NCBI GenBank assembly: GCA_008011715.2
Contig: CP136508.1
Coordinates: forward strand, 4,960,001 to 5,024,000
DNA length: 64,000 nt
Reading direction: 5' to 3'
Source of the DNA: [Empedobacter] haloabium
GTDB lineage: Bacteria; Pseudomonadota; Gammaproteobacteria; Burkholderiales; Burkholderiaceae_D
Part shown: piece by piece, positions 9,320-20,782 of the stretch
How the letters are laid out: each line of letters starts with the position of its first letter
How positions within the stretch are numbered: position 1 is the first letter of the stretch
Translations under genes and position numbers: made by a program
The notes under the pieces: model-generated
The model's input: only the letters and a program-made list of their open reading frames with translations
The model's database searches: none
What the model was told of the DNA's origin: nothing

Positions 9320-10464
9320 CGCCGCACTCCGGCCGGCGTCGCCGGCGCATCGTCCAGCTGCGATGACGTATCGATGCTGACGATGACGGACATGCCGGGC
9401 CGCAGCCGCTGTGCCATCTTCTGGCCCGGATCGATGCGGATGCGCACCGGAATGCGCTGGGCGATCTTGACGTAGTTGCCCGTCGCGTTATCGGCCGGCA
9501 GCACCGAGAATTCCGAGCCGGTGGCCGGCGAGATGCGTTCGACCTGCCCCGTCAAGGTAGCGCCATCAAGGGCGTCGACCTTGAAGGTGGCGCTCTGGCC
9601 CACGTGCACGCCGTTCATCTGGGTTTCCTTCAGGTTGGCGATGACCCACATCTGCTGTGGCACGAGGCCCATCAACTGGGCGCCGGAGTTGACGAAGGCG
9701 CCGCGCCGCACCGTTACCTGGCCCAGTTGGCCATCGGACGGCGCGACGATGCGCGTGTTGTCCAGGTCCACCTGCGCCGCCTTCAGCGCCGCTTCCGCAT
9801 TGGCCACTGCCGCCTCCAACGCGGCGCGGTTGACGGTGACCGATTGCGATTGCTGGCGCGAGATCTCGACGTTCGCCTGCGCCTGCGCCACCGCGGCCTG
9901 CGCCTGCGCGCGCGCGGCGCGCTGGGCATCGCGTTCGCGCTGCGACAGCGAGCCGTCGCGCACCAGCTCCTCGACGCGGCGCAGGTCGGCTTCGGCGCGC
10001 GTGGCCTGGGCGCGGGCATTGGTCAGCGCCGCTTCCTGCAGCGCGATGGTGGCCGCCGCGCTGCGGCGCGACTGTTCCCAGTTCGCCAGCGCGGCCTTTT
10101 GCGCCGCCACTTGTGCCTGCGCCTGCTGCAGGCGCTGCTCATAGACGCGGCGGTCGATCTCGACCAGCAGGTCGCCCTTGCGCACGAACTGGAAGTCCTG
10201 CACGTGCACGTCCGTCACGTAGCCGGACAGCTGCGTGCCGATCACCGTGACCTGGCCGCGCACCAGCGCGTTTTCGGTCGACACGATGGGACTGGTGAAG
10301 GGCGGCAGGCGCCAGGCGTACAGCACGATCAATACACCGATCAGCGCGACCAGTGCGAAGCCGATGCCGGCCAGCCATTGCTGGCGGCGGTCGGGCTGGG
10401 CCGGCGCCGCGGGCGGAGCCGCGGCGGCGGGAGCAGAAGCAGGAGTCGTATCGTTTGCGCTCAT
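9316..10464 (-). CDS. EmrA/HlyD-type membrane fusion protein
   Basis: 382 residues. A short Ala/Pro-rich cytoplasmic stretch precedes one transmembrane helix (WLAGIGFALVALIGVLIVLYAW, ~residues 30-52). A biotinyl-lipoyl half motif (SGYVTDVHVQDFQFVRKGDLLVEID), a long Ala/Gln-rich alpha hairpin (~90-220) and the second half motif (VDLDNTRIVAPSDGQL) with beta-barrel sequence follow. This is the EmrA adaptor architecture that bridges an inner-membrane MFS pump and a TolC-like duct. The start overlaps the stop of the MFS gene (ATGA, 10461-10464) and its stop overlaps the NodT start. Confidence 0.93.
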   Translation of the reverse strand: MSANDTTPASAPAAAAPPAAPAQPDRRQQWLAGIGFALVALIGVLIVLYAWRLPPFTSPIVSTENALVRGQVTVIGTQLSGYVTDVHVQDFQFVRKGDLLVEIDRRVYEQRLQQAQAQVAAQKAALANWEQSRRSAAATIALQEAALTNARAQATRAEADLRRVEELVRDGSLSQRERDAQRAARAQAQAAVAQAQANVEISRQQSQSVTVNRAALEAAVANAEAALKAAQVDLDNTRIVAPSDGQLGQVTVRRGAFVNSGAQLMGLVPQQMWVIANLKETQMNGVHVGQSATFKVDALDGATLTGQVERISPATGSEFSVLPADNATGNYVKIAQRIPVRIRIDPGQKMAQRLRPGMSVIVSIDTSSQLDDAPATPAGVRR

Positions 10465-12137
10465 TGCGATCCGGAGTTGTTGAGTGAGACCTTGGCCATG
10501 CCGGTGGCGGCGTTCTGCGCCGGCACCGGCGGCACGTGCGCCGTCAGGTGCTGCCACAGCCAGTGCGCCACCATCCACAGCAGCGTGGCGACGGCCACGA
10601 GGGAAATCAGCAGGAAGACATCGTTATAAGCCAGGATATTGGCCTCGCGCGTGGCGGCCGCGCCCAGCGCTGCCACGCCCTGGGCATTGCGCAGCGCCGG
10701 GTCCATCAGCGTGGCGCCCAGCGCGGCACCGCTGCCCTGGATGCGCGCGGCTACCTGCGGGTCCAGCAGGGTCAGGTGCTCGACCAGCTGGCTCGAATGG
10801 TATTTTTCGCGCAGCACCTGCACGGTGCCCACGATGGCGGAGCCCAGCAGACCGCCCAGGTTCTGCGTCATCGAGAACATGACGGAAAAGCTGATCAGGT
10901 TTTTCGGCTGGGCGATGATGGCGCCGAAGCCGGACACGAACACGGGCCCGATGAAGAACGTGCCGGCAAACGCCAGCAGGAACTGGCTGACGTACATCTG
11001 CGCGGGCCGGGTCAGGTTGGTGGCGTGCGAATCGAGCCACGCTCCCACGGCCATCAGCGCCAGCGAGAGCATCAGCGAGGCCTGGATGCGGGCCGGGGTG
11101 ATCGTCAGCGCGCTCACCGCCATGCCGGCGATGCTGGCCACCAGGGTGACCAGCCACAAGTCGCGCATCTGGTCGTTCTGCAGGCCCAGCGCGTTCAGGA
11201 AGCCCACCGTGCCGGTGGCCTCGGACTGGACGATGCGGATCAGCAGCACCGACAGCGCCAGCCGCAGCATATTGGCCGTCGTCAGCCAGCGGATGTTCAG
11301 CAGCGGGTTCTTGCGGTTGTGCTCGATCGTGACGGCCGCCGTGACGAGGACGATGGAGCCGACCAGGCACCAGCCGATCCACGGCGCCTCGAACCACCAC
11401 ACGGTGCGGCCCAGCGCCAGCGCGGCGCACAGCAGCGCCACGCCCGGTGCGAACAGGGCGAACGTAAGAAAGTCCAGTTTTTCGAAAGCGCGAATGCGGT
11501 CGCCCGGCGGGAGTTTCAGCAGCAGCACGCAGCCCAGCGACAGGAGCGTCATGCCCAGTTCGAACGAATACAGGCCGCGCCACTCGGCGATCTCCAGCAG
11601 CTCGCTGGAAAACAGCCGCGCGATGGGCAGCGCCAGCTGGGCAAAGCCGATGCCCAGCACCACGCCCTTCAACCGGTGTGCGGCGGGGAAGCCTTGCAGC
11701 GTGTAGTACAGGCCCAGCGTGGTCAATGCGCCGGCGCAGATGCCGCTGGCGGCGCGCACGGCGATCGCCGAGGCCAGGCCGTGCACGAACAGGTGCGCCA
11801 GGGTGGTAAGCGCATACAGCACCAGGAACAGCTCGGTGAACAGGCGCAGGCCGTACTGCTGGCGGAACTTCACCAGCAGCAGGTTCATCGACACATTGGC
11901 CATCACGTAGGCGGCCGGCAGCCACTGGATCTCCGACGCGTACACGCCCAGCGAACCCTGCGCGTACGTGAGGTTGACGGTGACGAGCGCATTGCCCAGG
12001 CCACCCGTCAGCGCGACGATGAAGCCGACCAGCAGGTAGGCGAAGCGGCGCCGCGTCGAGTGCAGCGGCGTCGAGGGCGAACCTGGCAGCATCGGCCGCT
12101 CGTGCGGCTTCCAGGTCTGGGGAGCGTAGACATCCAT
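10461..12137 (-). CDS. MFS transporter, DHA2/EmrB-like (about 14 TM helices)
   Basis: 558 residues, hydrophobic throughout with roughly 14 predicted membrane spans, typical of drug:H+ antiporter-2 proteins. The first helix region is LLVGFIVALTGGLGNALVTV and a large loop lies between the last two spans (~470-520), as in EmrB. It is first in a three-gene operon (MFS-adaptor-outer-membrane duct) joined by 4-nt overlaps. The 119-bp region upstream separates it from the catalase gene. The conserved motif C of DHA2 pumps is weak, so substrate and exact subfamily are open. Confidence 0.9.
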   Translation of the reverse strand: MDVYAPQTWKPHERPMLPGSPSTPLHSTRRRFAYLLVGFIVALTGGLGNALVTVNLTYAQGSLGVYASEIQWLPAAYVMANVSMNLLLVKFRQQYGLRLFTELFLVLYALTTLAHLFVHGLASAIAVRAASGICAGALTTLGLYYTLQGFPAAHRLKGVVLGIGFAQLALPIARLFSSELLEIAEWRGLYSFELGMTLLSLGCVLLLKLPPGDRIRAFEKLDFLTFALFAPGVALLCAALALGRTVWWFEAPWIGWCLVGSIVLVTAAVTIEHNRKNPLLNIRWLTTANMLRLALSVLLIRIVQSEATGTVGFLNALGLQNDQMRDLWLVTLVASIAGMAVSALTITPARIQASLMLSLALMAVGAWLDSHATNLTRPAQMYVSQFLLAFAGTFFIGPVFVSGFGAIIAQPKNLISFSVMFSMTQNLGGLLGSAIVGTVQVLREKYHSSQLVEHLTLLDPQVAARIQGSGAALGATLMDPALRNAQGVAALGAAATREANILAYNDVFLLISLVAVATLLWMVAHWLWQHLTAHVPPVPAQNAATGMAKVSLNNSGSQ

Positions 12138-12256
12138 GCGGTGCCTGATCTGTTCTTGTTCTCACGTGAACGAGCATAGCACCGGGCCGCCGTCGCCGGC
12201 GGCCCGGTTGCGCGACTCATGGCAGAGCCGCGTCTATTGCCGATGACAGACGATCG

Positions 12257-14671
<2,415 letters not shown>

Positions 14672-14794
14672 GAATTTTCCCTTTGGATGAAGAACCACGC
14701 GCGACGCGCGGACATGCCGATGCCCGGCCACGTTCCGGACGAACGGTGGCCGGGCGGTGCGCCCGTCAATGCGGGCACGTGCTGCGCGCGCGGA

Positions 14795-15271
14795 TCAGTG
14801 GCGGCGCGAGCCCAGCAGCTTGGAGACGGCGTAGCCGGCAGCCATCGCCACCAGCACGGAAACGCCCGGGCTGTTGCGCACGTAGCTGCGGCCCGTCTCG
14901 GCCAGGCGCTGGTAGGCGACGTTCAGGTCGGCCGCCTTCTGGCCCAGCGTGTCGGACAGGTTGTTGACGTTGTCGGACACCTTGTCGACGGTGTCATGCG
15001 CCTTGCCCACCAGGCGGTCGGCGGTCGCCGGCACTTTGTCGGCCAGCTTGTCGACGGTGCTGTGCACGGTCGTTGCGGCTTTCTCGACGGCCGGCTGGGC
15101 CTTGTCCGCCAGCTTGTCGACGGTGCTGTGCACGGAGGATGCGGCCTTGTCGGCGGCCGGCTGGGCCTTGTCGGCCAGCTTGTCGATCGTGTTGTGGGCG
15201 TCGTTGCGGGTGCTGTTGCCGATCGGCGTCACAGAGCCGGTTGCGGTAGTGTTTTTATCCTGGTTGTCCAT
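14795..15271 (-). CDS. DUF883/ElaB-YqjD-like protein with four 22-residue helical repeats
   Basis: 158 residues, start supported by an AAAGGA site. Residues 25-112 are four tandem 22-residue units (AHNTIDKLADKAQPAADK, VHSTVDKLADKAQPAVEK and two diverged copies), predicting an amphipathic helix reminiscent of LEA or apolipoprotein 11-mer repeats. The C-terminus has the ElaB/YqjD pattern: YVRNSPGVSVLVAMAAGYAVSKLLGSRRH, a single glycine-containing transmembrane helix with a basic tail that may anchor it to the inner membrane. Related E. coli proteins bind ribosomes and respond to stationary phase and stress. Its place next to katE fits a general stress role; the exact function is inferred. Confidence 0.75.
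   Translation of the reverse strand: MDNQDKNTTATGSVTPIGNSTRNDAHNTIDKLADKAQPAADKAASSVHSTVDKLADKAQPAVEKAATTVHSTVDKLADKVPATADRLVGKAHDTVDKVSDNVNNLSDTLGQKAADLNVAYQRLAETGRSYVRNSPGVSVLVAMAAGYAVSKLLGSRRH
14936..15199 (-). repeat. Four tandem 66-bp coding repeats
   Basis: Four 66-bp units within the DUF883-like gene each encode 22 residues centred on T(I/V)DKLADK. Units one and two are most alike at the base level; units three and four have diverged, suggesting stepwise duplication from the N-terminal side. Confidence 0.8.
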
Positions 15272-15442
15272 GATCGGTTTCCTTTGTTGGTGTTTGCGAG
15301 CTTGCGGATACAACGATAGGCCGCTTGACAATGTGTCACCGTGCGGGAACTAACAAAGAAGCCAGCGTCGGGTCAATGTGGGCCATGGCACGGAGGCCCT
15401 GGCGCGGCTGTGGCATGCTGTGCGTGTTTTCAGGAGGTCGTC

Positions 15443-16912
15443 ATGCTGCCCATCCCGCCCATCGGCGAACGCGACCGCGTCGCCCCCGTCCACGTCCCCA
15501 CCGCCAGGGCGGTGACGGCGCCACCACCGCCCGGCGTCGCGGTCGACGTTTCACCGCTGGGCCAACTGCTGGGCACCTTCGCGCAGGCGCAGAAGCGGCT
15601 GGGCGACCTGGCCGGTGCGGCGGTCGCGGATACGGGTGGCGACGTCGCCCAGTTGGGCGTCGCCGCCGGCGAGCTGGTGGAGGCGTTCAACCTGGCGCGC
15701 ACCTTGCCGCTGCCGGACCAGGCCGCCCTGCGCGAGCGCCTCGCGCAGGCTTATGCCAGGCAGCGAGACCTGCTGGCGCAGGCCGGCATCGCCCTGGACC
15801 AGGAACGGCTGGGCGTCGACAGCTCCCGCCTGCTGGCCGCGTTCGGGGCCGGCCGCCAGCGCACCCTGGCATTGCTGGCGCAGGCGGCGGCCAGCTTCGC
15901 GGAGGCCCTGCCGGCCGCCCGGCCCGATGCCCCGCCCGAGCGGCCGGATGCGCGGTCGGACAATGCCGGGACAGTGCCGGAAACGCGGCTGCCAGAGGAT
16001 TCCGGGACAGTCGCGGAGTTGGCGGCGGACCAGCTGGCGCAGCAGAGACAGGACAGCGCGGCGGATGCCGCTGCCCGGCGTGCCGAGGAAGCCGCGCAGG
16101 CGGCTGCCCGCGCCGCGGAGGCCGCCGCGCTGGCACAACGGCAGGCCGCGCGCCTGGCCGGCCCGCCTCGCCCGGAGGAGCAGCCGATGCCGCTGGAGCC
16201 CGACGACGACGCGCGAGCCGGCGCCCGCCGGCTCGCCGACTTGCAAACCAGCGCCGATCTCGAGTCGGCCAGCCAGGCCGCGCTGACGCGGGAGGCCCGG
16301 CAGGCCGCCTACCGGCTCGAAGTGGCACGCGAGGTGGCCAATGCCGAGATGGCGCGACAGGAGGATATCGCCACGCAGGACCAGCGCCTGATGGAAGCCC
16401 GGGGGGCGGCGCTGCGCCAGCTGGACAGCAGCCGGGAGGAAGACCTGGCAGCACAGGCGCTGGCCGACCGGCTGGCACGGCAACGCGCCGCGACCACGGC
16501 AAGCGAGGCGGACGCCGAGCGTCTGTTGCAGGAGCGGCTGGACGCCGTGCGGCGCGCAGCCGCCCATGTGCCGGATGAACCAGCCGATGCACCAGCCGAT
16601 GCGCCAGCCGATGCGCCGGTCCCGATGGACGCCGGGGCGCTGCCAGCAGGGATCGCCCCCGATGACGTGCCGCGCGCTCGCGCCGACGCTGGCACCGCCA
16701 GGCCAGCGCCCGCCCCGAACGCGGCCGATCCCGCCGTGGCGGCGGCCATCGCCGCGCAGCGCCTGGCCGGTGGCGTGGCCGGCGGCGCGGCGGGCCCGGC
16801 CCCCGCCCCGCCACCGCGCACCGAGCTGGTGCCGCCGGTGCGACCCGTCACGCGGGTGGCTGCGGCCACGCCGATGCAGGGTGGCCGCACCGGTCCGCGC
16901 GGCACGGGATGA
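15443..16912 (+). CDS. Ala-rich coiled-coil protein of unknown function
   Basis: 489 residues, with the start fixed by AGGAGG eight bases upstream. There is no signal peptide or membrane span. Residues ~20-200 look globular and helical (VDVSPLGQLLGTFAQAQKRL; TLPLPDQAALRERLAQAYAR). Residues ~220-390 are a charged, Ala/Arg/Gln-rich coiled coil, and ~390-489 a Pro/Ala-rich tail with a short PADA tandem repeat near 16576-16620. The composition resembles a structural or scaffold protein; I recognise no family. It is divergent from the DUF883-like gene and has strong coding GC bias. Codon phase supports it as a true gene. Confidence 0.7.
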   Translation: MLPIPPIGERDRVAPVHVPTARAVTAPPPPGVAVDVSPLGQLLGTFAQAQKRLGDLAGAAVADTGGDVAQLGVAAGELVEAFNLARTLPLPDQAALRERLAQAYARQRDLLAQAGIALDQERLGVDSSRLLAAFGAGRQRTLALLAQAAASFAEALPAARPDAPPERPDARSDNAGTVPETRLPEDSGTVAELAADQLAQQRQDSAADAAARRAEEAAQAAARAAEAAALAQRQAARLAGPPRPEEQPMPLEPDDDARAGARRLADLQTSADLESASQAALTREARQAAYRLEVAREVANAEMARQEDIATQDQRLMEARGAALRQLDSSREEDLAAQALADRLARQRAATTASEADAERLLQERLDAVRRAAAHVPDEPADAPADAPADAPVPMDAGALPAGIAPDDVPRARADAGTARPAPAPNAADPAVAAAIAAQRLAGGVAGGAAGPAPAPPPRTELVPPVRPVTRVAAATPMQGGRTGPRGTG

Positions 16913-16988
16913 CACGCAGCAATTTGGGCTTGCCGTCTTGTAAAGATCGTGGATAATCCCGCTGATCAACAATAACGACGGAGATCCA

Positions 16989-18119
16989 ATGAAGCACAAG
17001 AAAGTGGCAGGCGCCGTGGCGCTGGCAGGCATGGTCGCCGCAATGGGTGCGGCAGCGCAGGACACGGTCGTCAAGATCGGCCACAGCGGCCCGCTGTCGG
17101 GCGCCCAGGCGTTTTCCGGCAAGGACAACGAGAATGGTGCGCGCCTCGCGATCGAGGAGCTGAACGCCAAGGGCGTCACGGTCGGCGGCAAGAAGATCAA
17201 GTTCGAGCTGGTCTCCGAGGACGACCAGGGCGATCCGAAAGCCGGCGTGTCGGTGGCGCAGAAGCTGGCGGACGGCGGCGTCAAGTACGTGGTCGGTCCC
17301 TACAACTCGGGCGTGGCCATTCCGGCCGCGCGCGTCTACAGCAATGCCGGCATGGTCGTGGCCAGCGTGGCATCCAATCCGAAATTGACCCAGCAGGGCT
17401 ACAAGAACCTGTTCCGCGTGAACGCCAGCGATACCCAGCTGGGCTCGAAGATGGCGCTGTATGCCGCCAAGGAGCTGAAGGTGAAGAACGTGGCGGTGAT
17501 CGACGACCGTACCGCGTTCGGCCAGGGCCTGGCCGAGGAATTCAAGAAGCAGGCGCGCGCCTCCGGCATGACGGTGGCGGGCCACGAATACACGACGGAT
17601 AAATCGGTCGACTTCACGCCGATCCTGACGCGCCTGAAGTCGAAGAAGGTCGAAGCCATCTTCTTCGGTGGCTACGCGCCGCAGGGCGGCCCGATGGCGC
17701 GCCAGATCCGTCAGCTGGGGCTGAACGCCAAGCTGCTGGGCGGTGACACGATCTGCACGGCCGAGATGGGCAAGCTGGGCGGCGACGCCGTGGGTCCCAA
17801 CGTGCTGTGCTCGCAGGGCGGCGCCCTGCTCGACAAGGCCGCCAGCGGCCCGGCCTTCAAGGCCAAGTTCAAGAAGCGCTTCAACGCCGAGCCGGACGTC
17901 TACGCCGCTTCGTACTACGACGCCGTCAACCTGTACGCCCAGGCCATGCAGCAGGCCAATACCGTCGACCCGGTCAAGGTGGGCGCCGCGATCGCCGCCG
18001 GCAGTTACCAGGGCGTGGCCGGCAGCTATGCGTTCGACGCCAAGGGCGACATGAAGTCCTCGCCGGTGACGATCTTCACCTTCAAGGGCGGCCAGCCTTC
18101 GGCCATCACCAGCTACTGA
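16989..18119 (+). CDS. Branched-chain amino acid type ABC transporter substrate-binding protein
   Basis: 376 residues with a cleavable signal peptide (AGAVALAGMVAAMGAAAQ). The mature protein begins VVKIGHSGPLSGAQAFSGKDNENGARLAIEELN, the periplasmic-binding-protein type I (LivK/LivJ, Peripla_BP_6) signature, and continues with VGPYNSGVAIPAARVYSNAG and DDRTAFGQGLAEEF. Such proteins deliver branched-chain amino acids or related ligands to LivHMGF. No permease or ATPase genes are adjacent, so this is an orphan copy that presumably shares a transporter encoded elsewhere. A GGAG site precedes the ATG. Confidence 0.95.
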   Translation: MKHKKVAGAVALAGMVAAMGAAAQDTVVKIGHSGPLSGAQAFSGKDNENGARLAIEELNAKGVTVGGKKIKFELVSEDDQGDPKAGVSVAQKLADGGVKYVVGPYNSGVAIPAARVYSNAGMVVASVASNPKLTQQGYKNLFRVNASDTQLGSKMALYAAKELKVKNVAVIDDRTAFGQGLAEEFKKQARASGMTVAGHEYTTDKSVDFTPILTRLKSKKVEAIFFGGYAPQGGPMARQIRQLGLNAKLLGGDTICTAEMGKLGGDAVGPNVLCSQGGALLDKAASGPAFKAKFKKRFNAEPDVYAASYYDAVNLYAQAMQQANTVDPVKVGAAIAAGSYQGVAGSYAFDAKGDMKSSPVTIFTFKGGQPSAITSY

Positions 18120-18135
18120 CAGGCGTCAGGCAGCG

Positions 18136-18335
18136 GGGACAGGCACCTGTCCCTGATGCCGCTGAGTTAAAGACGTGAGACATGTCTGGCCGCAGGCGCA
18201 TTCTTCCACCCCGACCGGAAACTGGGTCAGACCCGCCGGGTCTGACCCCGGCTCTGCGCTTCCGGGTGCAAAGACGTTGCGGCAGGCTGAGAAACTTCCT
18301 TAACCTGGCGGCATCGGCATCGGCACCTGTCCCTG
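18136..18335. repeat. Dispersed ~200-bp palindrome-bearing repeat unit, copy 1
   Basis: It fills the gap between the converging livK-type and GGDEF genes. It opens with a GGGACAGG-CA-CCTGTCCC palindrome (18137-18154) and TGATGCCGCTGAGTTAA, has a central hairpin GGGTCAGACCC-GCC-GGGTCTGACCC (18224-18248), and ends with a CCTTAACCTGGCGGCAT segment that is an inverted form of its own beginning. A second copy with the same order of parts lies at 29973-31633, where it is split by an IS110 element. No ORF is evident. Confidence 0.8.
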
Positions 18336-18347
18336 GCGTTTGCTGCG

Positions 18348-19574
18348 CTACGCAGCCACCTTGTGCGTCTCGAACGCGCCGCTCTCGCGGCCGAAGAATT
18401 CCAGCGCCTTGACGTTGTTGCGGCCACTGCTCTTGGCGGAATACAGCAGACGGTCGGCCGTGTCGACCAGCAGCTCCTGGGCGAAGCGCTGCTCGACCAG
18501 GGCGAAATTGACGGCGGTGACGCCGAAGCTGGCGGTCACGCCAACGACGCGTCCTGGCGTTACCTCGGTGCCGGAGCCGATCAGCGCGCCGCGCATGCGT
18601 TCGGCCAGCTGCACGGCGCCGCCCAGGTCCGTTTCCGGCAGTACGATCAGGAATTCCTCGCCGCCGTAGCGGATCACGCTGTCGATGTTCTCGCGCGTCA
18701 TGGAGCGAAGCAGGTTGGCGAACGTGATCAGCACCGCGTCGCCCGCCGCGTGGCCGTAGGTGTCGTTGATGGCCTTGAAGTGGTCGATGTCGCAGATGAC
18801 CACGGCCAGCGGCTGCCGGAAGCGGCGCGCCCGCGACAATTCCATGTTCAGCAGTTCCTGCTGCAGGTAGCGGCGGTTGTGGCAGCCCGTCAGCGGGTCG
18901 CGCTCGGACAGGTTCTTCAGGAACGACTGCACCCGGAACTCCTCGCGCCGGATCAGCGCGTAGCGGTGCGCCGCCATGCAGCCGAAGCCGTTCGCCAGCA
19001 CGAGCAGCATGATCATCGTCACCAGTTCGGTATCCGTCAGGCGATCCAGGTAGATCACCAGGCCGACGAAGACCGTCGTCGCGACGATCCCGATCGGCAG
19101 CGCATAGGCGATCCGGTTCGGAATGTACAGGTAAACCACCAGGGCCATGATGGAGATCGCCATCGCGTGCCAGGGCGTCTCGTCGGGGCGGTACAGCACC
19201 ACCAGCATGAAGGTGCTCATGCCGATGATTTCCGTGACGCTGGCGCCCAGCCAGATGCGGCGCACCGAATGGGGATACCAGTACGTCATCGCGCAGCTCA
19301 GCAGCGCACTGACCGCGACCGAGATGCGGCCCAGCAGCAGGATCAGGGCGTCGTTGCCGGGACCCAGCGCCAGCACGTCCGTCAGCGCGAAGGCGACGTA
19401 GAAGGTGGCGCAGAACAGCAGCGCCAGGCGCACCTGCGACTGGGTACGCGGCAGCTGGTGGCGGTTGAAGTGGGACTCGATGGTCCGGTCCCGGAATTCG
19501 GCGCGCAAGCGCGAAATATTGAATGCCGCATCGTTGACGAGTGGTGGCAAACGCGCCTCCTTGTGTTCCAACAT
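18348..19574 (-). CDS. Membrane-bound diguanylate cyclase (GGDEF)
   Basis: 408 residues. The N-terminal ~210 residues contain six likely transmembrane helices (LALLFCATFYVAFALTDVLA; ISIMALVVYLYIPNRIAYA). A GGDEF domain follows (~235-395) with DPLTGCHNRRYLQQEL, DIDHFKAINDTYGHAAGD and the active-site motif YGGEEF, which is catalytically competent. It makes cyclic-di-GMP from two GTP. There is no EAL domain and no obvious RxxD inhibitory site. The ribosome-binding site is weak, so a different start within the first residues is possible. The membrane part probably senses an unknown signal. Confidence 0.92.
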   Translation of the reverse strand: MLEHKEARLPPLVNDAAFNISRLRAEFRDRTIESHFNRHQLPRTQSQVRLALLFCATFYVAFALTDVLALGPGNDALILLLGRISVAVSALLSCAMTYWYPHSVRRIWLGASVTEIIGMSTFMLVVLYRPDETPWHAMAISIMALVVYLYIPNRIAYALPIGIVATTVFVGLVIYLDRLTDTELVTMIMLLVLANGFGCMAAHRYALIRREEFRVQSFLKNLSERDPLTGCHNRRYLQQELLNMELSRARRFRQPLAVVICDIDHFKAINDTYGHAAGDAVLITFANLLRSMTRENIDSVIRYGGEEFLIVLPETDLGGAVQLAERMRGALIGSGTEVTPGRVVGVTASFGVTAVNFALVEQRFAQELLVDTADRLLYSAKSSGRNNVKALEFFGRESGAFETHKVAA

Positions 19575-19852
19575 GCCCGCGACAGCGCGGGCAAACGGCT
19601 GATATTGTAATACTAGTTTGTTGCTTTAAGTTCACTAAAAATCACGCTCGGTACAAATATTTTGCTGCGATGCGACAAGCTCGGCCATTGGTCCTGACCA
19701 CTTCCCGAGGCGGTGCGCTTGCGGTATCGTCATCGCGACATGCGCATGACGTCCAGGCGAAGGTTTGAACGCCTGAGCGCGGGGTGCATGGCAGCGTTGC
19801 CAGGCCAACGGTTCGCGCCGATAATCGCCGTCACTTCACGACATCGACTCGC

Positions 19853-20782
19853 ATGGATAACCTCACCGCTGTCCGCACCTTCCTGCGCGTGGTGGAAACG
19901 GGCAGTTTCGCCCGCGCCGCCGATACGCTGCAACTGCCGCGCAATACCGTCACCAAGCTGGTGCAGCAACTCGAGGCGCACCTGCGCATCAAGCTGTTGA
20001 ACCGCACCACGCGACGCGTATCGCCCACCAGCGACGGCACCGCCTATTACGAGCGGATGGCGCGGCTGGTGGAGGAATGGGACGAGGTGGAAGACGAGCT
20101 GGCGCGCGCCCGCAGCCATCCGCGCGGCCGCCTGCGGGTGGACATGGGCACCACCGTCGCCTCGCTGCTGCTGATGCCGTCGCTGGCGGCGTTCCACGCG
20201 CGCTATCCGGACGTGCAGATCGATATCGGTGCCAGCGACCGCCCGGTGGACCTGGTGGGCGAGCGGGTCGATTGCGTGATCCGTGCCGGCACGGTGACAG
20301 ACCCTTCGCTGATCGCGCGCCCGCTGGGCAGACTGCCGCAGGCCGTCTGCGCCAGCCCGGCCTACCTGGCGGCGCATGGGGTGCCCGCTCACCCGTCCGA
20401 GCTCGAGGATGGCCACACGCTGATCCGCTATGTCTTCGCCGGATCGAACCGCTTCCAGCCGCTCGCGCTGGCGCGCGGCGACGAAACCGTGCAGGTGAAA
20501 GGCCGGCACTTCGTCTCCGTCAACGAGAGCGGGGCGCTGTTGTCGGCCGCGCTGGCCGGGTTGGGCATCATGCACGCGCCGGCGTTCATTTCGGGACGCC
20601 ACATCGACAGCGGCGCGCTGGTACCGCTGCTGGCCGGCTGGCGCGGTCCGGATGTACCGCTGCACATCATCTACCCGGCCAACCGGCACTTGAGCGCGCG
20701 GGTACGCGTCTTCGTCGACTGGATGATCGAGTTGTTCCGCGCCAGCCCCTACACGCTGCCGCCCGGTCCGCCGCGCGCCTGA
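19853..20782 (+). CDS. LysR-family transcriptional regulator
   Basis: 309 residues from MDNLTAVRTFLRVVETGSFARAADTL, the classical LysR winged HTH; a longer frame adds 23 unlikely residues. The effector domain (~90-300) includes LRVDMGTTVASLLLMPSLAAFHARYPDVQIDIG and ERVDCVIRAG, typical of the CrgA/DsdC-like subgroup in Burkholderiales. It probably regulates a nearby or divergent gene; the only divergent neighbour is the GGDEF gene across a 278-bp gap. Its 3' end overlaps by 34 bp the 3' end of the convergent second LysR gene. Confidence 0.93.
   Translation: MDNLTAVRTFLRVVETGSFARAADTLQLPRNTVTKLVQQLEAHLRIKLLNRTTRRVSPTSDGTAYYERMARLVEEWDEVEDELARARSHPRGRLRVDMGTTVASLLLMPSLAAFHARYPDVQIDIGASDRPVDLVGERVDCVIRAGTVTDPSLIARPLGRLPQAVCASPAYLAAHGVPAHPSELEDGHTLIRYVFAGSNRFQPLALARGDETVQVKGRHFVSVNESGALLSAALAGLGIMHAPAFISGRHIDSGALVPLLAGWRGPDVPLHIIYPANRHLSARVRVFVDWMIELFRASPYTLPPGPPRA

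Noticed and set aside
16989..18119. Part of a complete branched-chain amino acid transporter operon
   Set aside because: No LivH, LivM, LivG or LivF gene is adjacent on either strand.
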